DNA of 64,000 nucleotides from Xiheibacterium sp038325765 (lineage in GTDB: Bacteria > Myxococcota_A > Polyangia > Nannocystales > Nannocystaceae), in contig JBBQJI010000002.1 of the NCBI GenBank assembly GCA_038325765.1, positions 1 through 64,000 of the forward strand, given 5' to 3'. How positions within the stretch are numbered: the stretch's first letter is position 1; each line of letters starts with the position of its first letter. The notes beneath the pieces were generated by a model. The model saw only the letters and a list, made by a program, of their open reading frames with translations, was not told the origin of the DNA and ran no database searches. Shown here piece by piece: positions 29,116-36,649 of the stretch. The translations under genes and the position numbers were made by a program.

Positions 29116-31116
29116 ATGTCCAATCTCGACCACATCTCCACCCTGTTCGGTCGCCTGTTCGGTCGCCTGTTCGGTCGCCTGTTCGTCGGACTGCGCACCG
29201 CAGTGCGGACGCTGTCGCCGGTGATGCTGTGCCTGTCGCTGTGCGCCTCGGTCCTCGTCCTGTCCGCGTGCGGCAGCGACTACACCTCGACGTCGCAGGC
29301 CACGTCGGTGGTCCACGCCGAGCCCAAGCGCGTGGTGTTCCATCCCGACACCGGCAGCGTCGCGGTCGATCTGGTCAACACCGGCGAGTCGCCCGTGGCG
29401 GTGGGCGAGTACCGCATCGGGGGTGCCGATTGGTCGGCGTTCTCGATCGTCGAGCCCACCGACGCCTCGGTGCTCGCGCCCGGCGCCCGCGTCACGCTGC
29501 AGGTCGCGGCCGACCCCGCCGCGCTGCTCGGCCCCGGGGAGGCCTTCCGCGGCTCGGTCGTGGTCTTCGACGAGGAGCCCGATGTGGTCGCCCCCGACGA
29601 GTTCCGCCGCGGCACCGCACACCTGTCGTTCAAGGCCGGCGGCGTGACCTCGAGCGTCCCGTTCGAGTTCGAGGACCCGTGGTGGGTGACGCAGTACATG
29701 GTGCCGGCCCTCATCAAGGTCCTGCTCCTCGTGATGGCGTTCATCATGCCGCTGGCGTCGCTGCTCACGTGGATGGAGCGCAAGCAGAGCGCGATGATGC
29801 AGGACCGCGTCGGTCCGAACATGGCCCGGATCGAGATCGGCGGGTTCACGCTGCGCGCGTGGGGCCTGCTGCACATCGCCACCGACGCCATCAAGATGCT
29901 GTTCAAGGAGGACTTCGTCCCCCGCCGCGCGCATCGGGTGCTCTACACGCTCGCGCCGCTGTTCGCCTTCATCCCGTCGCTGCTGATCTTCACCATCGTC
30001 CCCTTCGGCGACGCGGTCTGCTACGGCCAGCTGTTCGAGAGCCTCAGCGAGGCGGATGTCGCCCAGTGCGCGGCCGGTCGCGGCGGAACCCCGCTGCAGA
30101 TCGCCCAGCTCGACGTCGGCCTGCTCTACTACTTCGCCATCGCCTCGATCGCGACCTACGGCACCACGTTGGCCGGCTGGTCCAGCTACAACAAGTGGGC
30201 GGTGCTCGGGGCGCTGCGGGCCTCGGCGCAGATGATCTCGTACGAGGTCGCGATCGGCCTCACGCTGGTCGGCGCGCTGCTGTGCTTCGGTACGCTCGAG
30301 CCCCACGCGCTGGTGAAGGCCCAAGAAGCCACCTACTGGGGCATCTTGCTGCAGCCCGTCGCGTTCATCTTGTTCTTCACCGCGGCGATCGCCGAGACCA
30401 AGCGGGCGCCGTTCGATCTGCCCGAGGGTGAGTCCGAGATCATCGGCTACTTCCTCGAGTACTCGGGCATGCGCTTCGGCCTGTTCTTCCTCGCCGAGTT
30501 CATCGAGATCGTGTTCGTCTCGGCGCTCGTCGCCACGTTGTTCCTCGGCGGCTGGAACCTGCCGCTTGGCATCCTCGGCGCCGAGGGTTTCTCGAGCGCC
30601 CTCGCCTGCCAGCTGTTCTTCGTCGGCACCGGGCTCGTGCTCGTAGCCTCCGGCGCGGCGTTCTGGCGCGCGAGCCACCACGCCGAGGGCTTCGCGTCGC
30701 TGGTGATCATCATCGGATCGATCCACCTGGTGATCGCGGTATGGTCGTTCTTCACGGGCTGGGGCACCGCCCTGCCCCACATCGCGTTGGTCGTCATCGG
30801 CCTGCTCACCTGGGGCCTCAAGGTGCTCGCGCTGTGCTGGGTGCAGCTGCTCATCCGATGGACACTGCCGCGTTTTCGTTACGACCAGCTGATGAGCCTC
30901 GGCTGGAAGGGCCTGCTGCCCCTGTCGATCGCGAACATCGTGCTCACCGCGGTGGTCGTCTACGCCCTCGCCCCAGTCGCTCCGCCGGTCGCCGGCACCA
31001 CGACTCGAGGCGCTGCCCCGGCCCAAGGCTCGCCCGACACCAAGCCCCTGGTGGCCCCCTCCGCCGTCGCACCCGCCGACCCCGCGCGGCCGTCCCGTCC
31101 CCCCGCCGCCCCGTAG
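29116..31116 (+). CDS. nuoH: NuoH with N-terminal lipoprotein-type signal and beta-sandwich domain
   Basis: A 666-residue protein, about twice the usual NuoH length. Residues 1-51 look like a lipoprotein signal (VMLCLSLCASVLVLSAC, lipobox cysteine 52) after three L-F-G-R repeats. Residues 66-186 form an ASPM/HYDIN- or DUF1573-like beta-sandwich: KRVVFHPDTGSVAVDLVNTG, EYRIGGADWSAFSI, LAPGARVTLQVAADP. The standard NuoH core begins near residue 190: WMERKQSAMMQDRVGPN (219-235), FKEDFVPRRA, AETKRAPFDLPEGESE, and further helices, with a Pro/Ala tail. The frame is open throughout and no stop separates the parts. An internal ATG at residue 195 could give a normal NuoH, so a dual product is possible. 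NuoH is the proton-channel membrane subunit at the quinone site. Confidence 0.88.
   Translation: MSNLDHISTLFGRLFGRLFGRLFVGLRTAVRTLSPVMLCLSLCASVLVLSACGSDYTSTSQATSVVHAEPKRVVFHPDTGSVAVDLVNTGESPVAVGEYRIGGADWSAFSIVEPTDASVLAPGARVTLQVAADPAALLGPGEAFRGSVVVFDEEPDVVAPDEFRRGTAHLSFKAGGVTSSVPFEFEDPWWVTQYMVPALIKVLLLVMAFIMPLASLLTWMERKQSAMMQDRVGPNMARIEIGGFTLRAWGLLHIATDAIKMLFKEDFVPRRAHRVLYTLAPLFAFIPSLLIFTIVPFGDAVCYGQLFESLSEADVAQCAAGRGGTPLQIAQLDVGLLYYFAIASIATYGTTLAGWSSYNKWAVLGALRASAQMISYEVAIGLTLVGALLCFGTLEPHALVKAQEATYWGILLQPVAFILFFTAAIAETKRAPFDLPEGESEIIGYFLEYSGMRFGLFFLAEFIEIVFVSALVATLFLGGWNLPLGILGAEGFSSALACQLFFVGTGLVLVASGAAFWRASHHAEGFASLVIIIGSIHLVIAVWSFFTGWGTALPHIALVVIGLLTWGLKVLALCWVQLLIRWTLPRFRYDQLMSLGWKGLLPLSIANIVLTAVVVYALAPVAPPVAGTTTRGAAPAQGSPDTKPLVAPSAVAPADPARPSRPPAAP
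29143..29186 (+). repeat. 12-base tandem repeat in the nuoH 5' end
   Basis: CTGTTCGGTCGC repeated 3.6 times encodes L-F-G-R x3 plus L-F. It lies within the signal region ahead of the lipobox, so repeat number would set the length of the positively charged/hydrophobic n-region. Confidence 0.85.
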
Positions 31117-31133
31117 CTCCCAGGAATCGCACC

Positions 31134-31715
31134 ATGACCATCGGCGTCAAGAAAGTCTCACTGCAGCGCACCGCTGCCGATCAGATCTACCTTCCCGCGA
31201 TCCTCGAGGGGCTGCTCACCACCGCGCGGCATTTCTTCAAGAACACGATGACGAAGGGGATGGGTGACGTCGACACGATTCGCTACGGCGAGCCGGATGT
31301 CGATCCCAAGTCGTACTATCCCGAGCGCTTCCGCGGCGTGCACCGCCTGATGCTCCGCGAGGACGGCACCGTGCGCTGCGTGGCGTGCATGTGCTGCTCG
31401 ACGGTGTGCCCGGCGCGGTGCATCTACATCACCGCCGAGGATCGCGAAGACAACCACGAGAAGGGCCCGGCAACGTTCGTCATCGACGAGCTCAAGTGCG
31501 TGGTCTGTGGCCTGTGCGTCGAGGCGTGCCCCTGTGATGCCATCCGCATGGACTCGCGTGTCCACATGGTGCCCACCGAGATCCGCGAGGACGCGGTGCT
31601 GCGCAAGATCGACCTGATGAGCCGCGGCGGTCCGTCGGTGGCCGTGCAAGGTGGTCTCGGCGCCGACTACCGCGGTGACGCGCCCGCGGCCGATCCGCGA
31701 TTCGCAGGGCGCTGA
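31134..31715 (+). CDS. nuoI: NADH-quinone oxidoreductase subunit I
   Basis: A 193-residue ferredoxin-like subunit with two [4Fe-4S] clusters (N6a, N6b). Ligand motifs: CVACMCCSTVCPARC (with E-D-G-T-V-R before it) and CVVCGLCVEACPCDAIRMD. The N-terminal helix region and FRGVHRLMLREDG are typical. It starts 17 bases after nuoH and is the last recognisable gene of the cluster; nuoJKLMN are not here. Confidence 0.94.
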   Translation: MTIGVKKVSLQRTAADQIYLPAILEGLLTTARHFFKNTMTKGMGDVDTIRYGEPDVDPKSYYPERFRGVHRLMLREDGTVRCVACMCCSTVCPARCIYITAEDREDNHEKGPATFVIDELKCVVCGLCVEACPCDAIRMDSRVHMVPTEIREDAVLRKIDLMSRGGPSVAVQGGLGADYRGDAPAADPRFAGR

Positions 31716-31880
31716 TACGCGCGGGGGCTGCAGCCAACGCATGCCGACTCGGCGACGCTGTCAAGCGCATCGATCGCCGCTGAACCCTGGCGTGACACGC
31801 CATCGTGCAGGCGAGCCCTCGGGCGCCGCGTGCAACCCCACAGCCGGCGTCACTTCTGGGCGGCGCGCCTCAGGCCCATC

Positions 31881-31889
31881 TGCTATCTT
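31881..31889 (+). promoter_or_regulatory. Extended -10 promoter of the 6S RNA
   Basis: TGC-TATCTT (extended -10, TATCTT at 31884-31889) places the transcription start at about 31896-31901, which is exactly the 5' end of the 6S stem. No good -35 is visible. Confidence 0.55.
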
Positions 31890-31900
31890 CGATTTCGGGT

Positions 31901-32061
31901 CAGCCGCGCGCTCGGCGTTCGAGTTCTACCTACTCTGTTCAACCCGGGAACCGCCTCTGTCCGTGGGAGTGCATGCCCGTCCGGCGGGAAGCCCGAAGCG
32001 GTTACTTGTGGTGCCCACCTACAACTGTAGGGGTTGAGCTGGAATCGCTGAGCGCCGGCTG
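31901..32061 (+). ncRNA. ssrS: 6S RNA
   Basis: The ends pair in a 16-bp closing stem (CAGCCGCGCGCTCGGCG at 31901 with CGCTGAGCGCCGGCTG at 32046-32061, one bulge and one G-U). The middle holds the conserved 6S region GGGAGTGCATGCCCGTCCGGCGGGAAGCCCG, split here as GGGAGTGCATGCCC and GTCCGGCGGGAAGCC, which matches the E. coli GAGCATGCTCGGTCCGTCCGAGAAGCC region, and the 3' side CCCACCTACAACTGTAGGGGTTGAGC. About 161 bases, close to the normal size. 6S RNA mimics an open promoter and binds the housekeeping RNA polymerase. It fills the otherwise empty 400 bases between nuoI and gltX; 31716-31880 holds nothing else I can see. Confidence 0.82.
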
Positions 32062-32113
32062 TCTCGTTTCGACCGGGCCCCCTCCCCGAGGCGGCCCGCA
32101 CCCGCGCGGGTCG

Positions 32114-33589
32114 TCAACCCGGGGTCGACGCGAGCAGCTCGATCGCCTCGCGGATACGGACCCGCACCCTGTCCTTGCCGCAGACTGCGAGCGTGTCGAA
32201 CAGCGGCGGCGCGGCCACGCGTCCGGTGACCGCGAGACGCAGCAGCCCGAAGACCTCCTTGGTCTTCCAGCCGGTGCGCTCACAGAAACCGCGGGCGAAC
32301 GCCTCGACCGATTCCTCGGTGAAGCTGCGGGCGGCGGTGTCCTTCTCGATCTCGTCGAGGAAACGACGGAGGATCTCGACGACGTCGGTCCGGGTCCGGT
32401 TCTTGATCGCGAACTCGCCGATGACCGCGCGGTGATCCACCGACGCGCCGAAGAAGAACGACGCGAAGGGGATGAAGTCGTCGAGCCGCGAGATGCGCTC
32501 GCGGCTCAGCTCGACGATCGCCCGCAGGCGATCGGGCGAGAGCACGTCGCGCTGGATCCGGGCGACGAGCGCATCGACATCCATCGCCCGTATGTCCTCG
32601 CCATTCCACGCCGCGAGCTTGACCGGATCGAACACCGGCCCACCGACGCTGAGGCGCGACAGATCGAAATGGGCGACGAGTTCGTCCATCCCGAAGCGCT
32701 CGCGGCCGTCGGGCATCGAGAAGCCGAGGGTTGCGAGGAAGTTCAAGAACGTCTCGGGCAGGTATCCGAGCGTGCGGTAGTAGAACACCGACACCGGGTT
32801 CTTGCGCTTCGACAGCTTGGAGCGGTCCGCGTTGCGCAGCAGCCCGAGATGGTAGAACTCGGGCAGCTCCCAGCCGAAGGCACGGTACAGCAGCACGTGC
32901 TTGGGCGTCGAGGTCAGCCACTCCTCGCCCCGGATCACGTGAGTGACACCCATCAGGTGATCGTCGACGACGTTGGCGAGGTGGTAGGTGGGGAAGCCGT
33001 CGGTCTTGACCAGGACTTGCTCGTCGATCTGGGCGACGCCGAAGTGGACTTCGCCGCGCAGGCCGTCGTGGACCACGACCTCGCCGTCGTCGGGCACCGC
33101 GAGGCGCACGACATGGGCCTCGCCGGCCGCCGCGCGGGCCGATGACTCGGCCGGATCGAGCCCGCGGCAGTGCCGATCATAGCCGGGGTGCTCGACTTTG
33201 GCGGCCTGCTGCTCGCGGCGCAGCGCGTCGAGCCGCTCGCGGCTGCAGAAGCAGCGATACGCGGCACCGCTGTCGAGCAAGCGCTGGGCGTGGGCACGGT
33301 AGATGTCGAGGCGTTCGGACTGACGGTACGGACCGTTGGGGCCGCCCCGATCGGGCCCCTCGTCCCACGTGAGGCCCAGCCAGCGCAGCGCCTCGAAGAT
33401 GGCCTCCTCGCTGCTCCGCGACGAGCGCTCCTGATCGGTGTCCTCGATCCGCAGGATGAACCGCCCGCCGTGACGCCGCGCGAACGCGTAGTTGAAGAGC
33501 GCGATGTAGGCGGTGCCGACGTGCGGGTCGCCGGTCGGGCTCGGCGCGATGCGGACGACCGGGGGCGAGCGGCCGGGGACGTCGGTCAT
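32114..33589 (-). CDS. gltX: Glutamyl-tRNA synthetase
   Basis: A 491-residue class I aminoacyl-tRNA synthetase that charges tRNA-Glu. HIGH-type motif in RIAPSPTGDPHVGTAYIALF (residues 13-32), RIEDTDQERSS, GPYRQSERLDIYRAHA, GFPTYHLANVVDDHLMGVTHVIRGEEW (split), and the KMSKS-type RSKLSKRKN (241-249). The helical anticodon-binding domain completes the C-terminus. A -10-like TAGGCA lies 6 bases before the ATG. It converges on the 6S RNA gene. Confidence 0.95.
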   Translation of the reverse strand: MTDVPGRSPPVVRIAPSPTGDPHVGTAYIALFNYAFARRHGGRFILRIEDTDQERSSRSSEEAIFEALRWLGLTWDEGPDRGGPNGPYRQSERLDIYRAHAQRLLDSGAAYRCFCSRERLDALRREQQAAKVEHPGYDRHCRGLDPAESSARAAAGEAHVVRLAVPDDGEVVVHDGLRGEVHFGVAQIDEQVLVKTDGFPTYHLANVVDDHLMGVTHVIRGEEWLTSTPKHVLLYRAFGWELPEFYHLGLLRNADRSKLSKRKNPVSVFYYRTLGYLPETFLNFLATLGFSMPDGRERFGMDELVAHFDLSRLSVGGPVFDPVKLAAWNGEDIRAMDVDALVARIQRDVLSPDRLRAIVELSRERISRLDDFIPFASFFFGASVDHRAVIGEFAIKNRTRTDVVEILRRFLDEIEKDTAARSFTEESVEAFARGFCERTGWKTKEVFGLLRLAVTGRVAAPPLFDTLAVCGKDRVRVRIREAIELLASTPG

Positions 33590-33723
33590 GCACGCTGCCT
33601 ACCACAACGCTGCCGAGATTGTCCTGGGGTTCTGGCCGCCGCGCAGGCGCGGCGTTCTCAGAGTTTCGCGCAGCGTCCAGCACGGTGGCGCCCGCCGATC
33701 GCCGCAGGGATCGCGGAGCGGTT

Positions 33724-33745
33724 GCGAGAGCACCGCCCGCGTGAA
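33724..33745 (+). repeat. 22-base direct repeat, left copy
   Basis: GCGAGAGCACCGCCCGCGTGAA lies 3 bases before the first ATG of the Cys-rich lipoprotein. A copy that differs at one base occurs after the stop codon at 35483-35504. Confidence 0.7.
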
Positions 33746-33748
33746 ACC

Positions 33749-35461
33749 ATGGCCGCCATGCACCGCGCTTCGCTTGGTCTGCTTCGCGTGTCCGTCGTCC
33801 TGTCACTGCCGCTGGTGACGGGTTGCCCCCAGGACGCCACGTCCGTCGACGATGCCGGCACCACGACCGACACGCCGGATCCGAGCAGCGAAGGCCCGAC
33901 ATCGATCGGTCCCGAAACGTCGACATCGGTCGAACCGACGGCCTCGACGACCCTCGATCCGGACACTTTTTCCAGCACGGAGAGTTCGAGCGAGGAGTCG
34001 ACCACCGGCTTGGTCGGGTGCGGCGACGGTGATGTCGACCTGCAGGCGGGTGAGCTCTGCGACGGCGCCAATCTCGACGGTCGCGACTGCCTGTCCGAGG
34101 ACTACGCCGGCGGCGTGCTCGCCTGCAACCCCGACTGCACGCTCGACACCAGTGGTTGCCTCTTCGAGTGCGGCGACGGCGACGTGCAGGGCGACGAGCA
34201 GTGCGAGGGCAATGATCTCGACGGCGGCACGTGCGTGACCGAGGGCTTCGAAGGCGGCGACCTCGAGTGCAATGCCGACTGCACCTACAACACGACCGCG
34301 TGCGAGAACTACGACTGCGGCGACAACCTCCAAGCGGGACCCGAGGTCTGCGACGGCACCGATCTCGACGGCGAGGACTGCCAGTCGCTCGACTTCGACA
34401 GCGGCACGGTCACGTGCCTCGCGGACTGCAGCGACTTCGACACCTCGGAGTGTTACATCTGCGGCAACGGTGTGATCGATCCCGGCGAAGCGTGCGACGG
34501 CGGCCAGCTCGACGGTGCGACGTGCGTGTCCGAGGGCCTGGACGGCGGCGCGATCAGCTGCGCATCGAACTGCACGCTGAACCTGTCCGAGTGCGTCGGT
34601 TGCGGCAACGGCGACGCAGATCCAGGCGAGGAGTGCGACGGCAACGACTACGGCGGCGTGACCTGTCAGTCGCTCGGCTTCGAAGGCGGTCAGCCCGTGT
34701 GCTCGGCGCAGTGCACGATCTCGGGGGTGAGCTGCGCGGGCCTGCACACGTTCTGCACGTCGCCGGCGAGCGCGATCGGTCCGGGCGTCGGGTCCACGCA
34801 GAGCTCGATCCCGGTCGCGGGCCTCACCGGCGAGCTGCGCGACATCGACGTGTTCATCGATGCAGACCACACCCGCGTGTCGGATCTCGACATCGACGTG
34901 CGCCACGTCGGCGCCAACCTCAGCGTCTCGCTTGCCGACGATCAGTGCGCTGCGAACAACGACATCCTCGCGACCTTCGATCAGGACGCGGCAGCGCTGC
35001 CGGATTGCGTCGAGCCCAACGCTATCGAGGGCAACGTGCTTCCGCTCGGCAGCCTCGACGACTACCTCGGCAACGGCACCGTCGGCTCGGGAAACGGCAC
35101 CTGGGAGCTGACGATCGCCGACCAGCTCGCGAACGAAGGCGGCACCCTCGACCAGTGGTGCGTGGCGATCACGACCGGCTGCGGCGGCGATCCGGTCGCG
35201 GAGGCGCTCGCGGCCTGCGGGCTCGAGTTCCCCAACTGCGAGGTCCAAAGCGGTGGCGTGGTGGGCTGGGGCGGCGACTCGTGCACTGGCTGCAACTGCG
35301 GTGCGATCGACAGTCCGTGGCGGTTCTACTGCACCGCGGACGACGTGGACGGGCTCAACTACAACTGCTCGCCGTGCTCGCTGGGCGAGATTCTTGCCCC
35401 CCACGAACCGTGCGACTGCAGCCCGGGCACATCGGCGGTGGTCGGAAGCTTCTGCGGCTAG
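33749..35461 (+). CDS. Lipoprotein with Cys-rich repeats and a P domain
   Basis: A 570-residue predicted surface lipoprotein (lipobox LVTGC). After a Ser/Thr/Glu-rich linker come five Cys-rich units of about 45 residues (CGDGDVDLQAGELCDG, CGDGDVQGDEQCEG, CGDNLQAGPEVCDG, CGNGVIDPGEACDG, CGNGDADPGEECDG), each with inner cysteines, as in the DUF4215/myxococcal disulphide repeats. Residues about 335-475 resemble a proprotein convertase P domain (ELRDIDVFIDADHTRVSDLD, GTWELTIADQLANEGGTLDQ, WCVAI), and a further Cys-rich tail follows. No protease domain is present. ATG at 33749 or 33758. It is flanked by a 22-base direct repeat. The role may be adhesion or matrix binding. Confidence 0.78.
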   Translation: MAAMHRASLGLLRVSVVLSLPLVTGCPQDATSVDDAGTTTDTPDPSSEGPTSIGPETSTSVEPTASTTLDPDTFSSTESSSEESTTGLVGCGDGDVDLQAGELCDGANLDGRDCLSEDYAGGVLACNPDCTLDTSGCLFECGDGDVQGDEQCEGNDLDGGTCVTEGFEGGDLECNADCTYNTTACENYDCGDNLQAGPEVCDGTDLDGEDCQSLDFDSGTVTCLADCSDFDTSECYICGNGVIDPGEACDGGQLDGATCVSEGLDGGAISCASNCTLNLSECVGCGNGDADPGEECDGNDYGGVTCQSLGFEGGQPVCSAQCTISGVSCAGLHTFCTSPASAIGPGVGSTQSSIPVAGLTGELRDIDVFIDADHTRVSDLDIDVRHVGANLSVSLADDQCAANNDILATFDQDAAALPDCVEPNAIEGNVLPLGSLDDYLGNGTVGSGNGTWELTIADQLANEGGTLDQWCVAITTGCGGDPVAEALAACGLEFPNCEVQSGGVVGWGGDSCTGCNCGAIDSPWRFYCTADDVDGLNYNCSPCSLGEILAPHEPCDCSPGTSAVVGSFCG

Positions 35462-35482
35462 GCCACGGCCGCGGTGAGGCTC

Positions 35483-35504
35483 GCGAGAGCACCGCGCGCG
35501 TGAA
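35483..35504 (+). repeat. 22-base direct repeat, right copy
   Basis: GCGAGAGCACCGCGCGCGTGAA, 21 of 22 bases identical to 33724-33745. It follows the Cys-rich gene, so the gene is bracketed by direct repeats. Confidence 0.7.
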
Positions 35505-35626
35505 GACCTCGCGGGCATCGTCGACAGCGACCGCGCCAACGCCTCCTCGAGCAGCGACCGGCAGCTGCGCGTCGAAGACGCCAGTTCAGTAGCGCCCGCT
35601 CCCTACCGCAACGCTGCGCGCCCCGT

Positions 35627-35632
35627 TACACT
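35627..35632 (+). promoter_or_regulatory. -10-like hexamer TACACT
   Basis: GTTACACT, one of the best -10 matches in the window, ends 8 bases before the GTG at 35641. Any transcript from it would begin at or almost at the start codon. Confidence 0.55.
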
Positions 35633-35640
35633 GCCCCGAC

Positions 35641-36444
35641 GTGAGCGAGATCAGCGACGAGGCCGCCATCGACGCCGCAGTGCAGGTCGTCAGCCGTCGC
35701 GTGCACGAGCGGGCCGCCGCTGCGGTCGAGCTGCTCGAGCTGCTCATCCACGCCCAAGGCCGCGTGGTACGCCGCGATCAGGAGCTGTGGGCGGGACACA
35801 CCGTGCTCAACTACGATCGCGAGCTGCTGCCCCGACTGTCGCGGGCGAGCAGCGTCGGTTTGTCCGTGTACCTCGGCAACCGCCGCATCGCGACGTACAC
35901 CTCACTCGACGCCGGCCCGGCGCCCGAGGTGGGCGCCTACGCCGACGCGGAGCTCGTCGACTCGGTGCTGCGCCGCCGCCAGACGTTCCGCGGCATTCTC
36001 GAGGTCGGCGGTCGCCCGACCATGGTCGCAGCGCGGCCGCTGTTCGCCTCCGACAAGCCCGAAGAGTACGGACCGATCGGCATCCTCGAGGCGTTCCAGG
36101 ACGTCGGCACCCTACGGGACCTCCTCGGCTCGAGCATGCGCCCCAGCGCCCCCGACGACACTGGCTCGACGCGCGCGCCGATGCACGGCGAGCGGCTCGC
36201 CACGATGACCGAGTTCCTCGACGACGTCGCCCGGCGACTGCAGCTGCTGGCGCTCAACGGCAACATCATCGCCGCCCAGGCCGGCGACCACGGCCGGGCC
36301 TTCCGGGTGGTGTGCCGCGAGCTCGGCAGCCTCGCCGATCAATCCAAGGACGTCGTCAGCGAGACCCGCCGAGCGACCGACGGGCGGGTCCCGACGCCCG
36401 ACCCAGCGGGAGCCGCGAGCGACCTCGACGGACCCTCCACGTGA
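35641..36444 (+). CDS. Soluble sensor with Cache-like domain and partial chemoreceptor signalling helix
   Basis: A 267-residue cytoplasmic protein without signal peptide or membrane helix. Residues 50-165 look like a single Cache-type sensor (LSRASSVGLSVYLGNRRIAT, TYTSLDAGPAPEVGAYAD, RRRQTFRGILEVGGRPTMVA, YGPIGILEAFQDV). Residues 190-245 match the first half of a chemoreceptor signalling hairpin: LQLLALNGNIIAAQAGDHGR and AFRVVCRELGSLADQSKDVV, compare [20 protein letters not shown]. The hairpin tip and returning helix are missing, so it cannot be an ordinary receptor dimer. It may modulate a chemosensory array or bind other receptors. A good -10 lies 8 bases before the GTG. Confidence 0.7.
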   Translation: MSEISDEAAIDAAVQVVSRRVHERAAAAVELLELLIHAQGRVVRRDQELWAGHTVLNYDRELLPRLSRASSVGLSVYLGNRRIATYTSLDAGPAPEVGAYADAELVDSVLRRRQTFRGILEVGGRPTMVAARPLFASDKPEEYGPIGILEAFQDVGTLRDLLGSSMRPSAPDDTGSTRAPMHGERLATMTEFLDDVARRLQLLALNGNIIAAQAGDHGRAFRVVCRELGSLADQSKDVVSETRRATDGRVPTPDPAGAASDLDGPST

Positions 36445-36460
36445 CGCGATCCCGCCATGT

Positions 36461-36500
36461 GCGCCGCTCTGGCGCGCGACGCTGACGGCGCGTTTTTTAT
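36461..36500 (+). terminator. Candidate intrinsic terminator
   Basis: GCGCC-GCTCT-GGCGC forms a hairpin at 36461-36475, and GGCGCG at 36487 can compete for the same arm; TTTTTTATTTATT follows directly. This is the only clear T run after a stem in the window and it begins 16 bases after the sensor gene stop. Confidence 0.55.
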
Positions 36501-36592
36501 TTATTCAATAATTTCAATAACATCCAACACAGGCCCGACGCGGGATCCGCGGGTCATCTAGAATTTCCAGCATTTTCGAGGTCTTGACGGGG

Positions 36593-36621
36593 TTGTTGGT
36601 AGGATCCGCCCGTGCTAGGTC
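36593..36621 (+). promoter_or_regulatory. Candidate promoter of the zinc-ribbon gene
   Basis: TTGTTG at 36593-36598, 17 bases, then an extended -10 TGC-TAGGTC (TAGGTC 36616-36621). AT-rich DNA at 36493-36520 lies further upstream. This is the only place with a plausible -35 at normal spacing, and the gene has a normal leader with GGAGAG before the ATG. Confidence 0.45.
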
Positions 36622-36649
36622 ACGTGCGAACGTAGGCCGGAGAGTGGCC

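Noticed and set aside
31716..32037. Small plus-strand proteins between nuoI and gltX
   Set aside because: The region is explained by the 6S RNA and its promoter, and the translations have no domain-like pattern.
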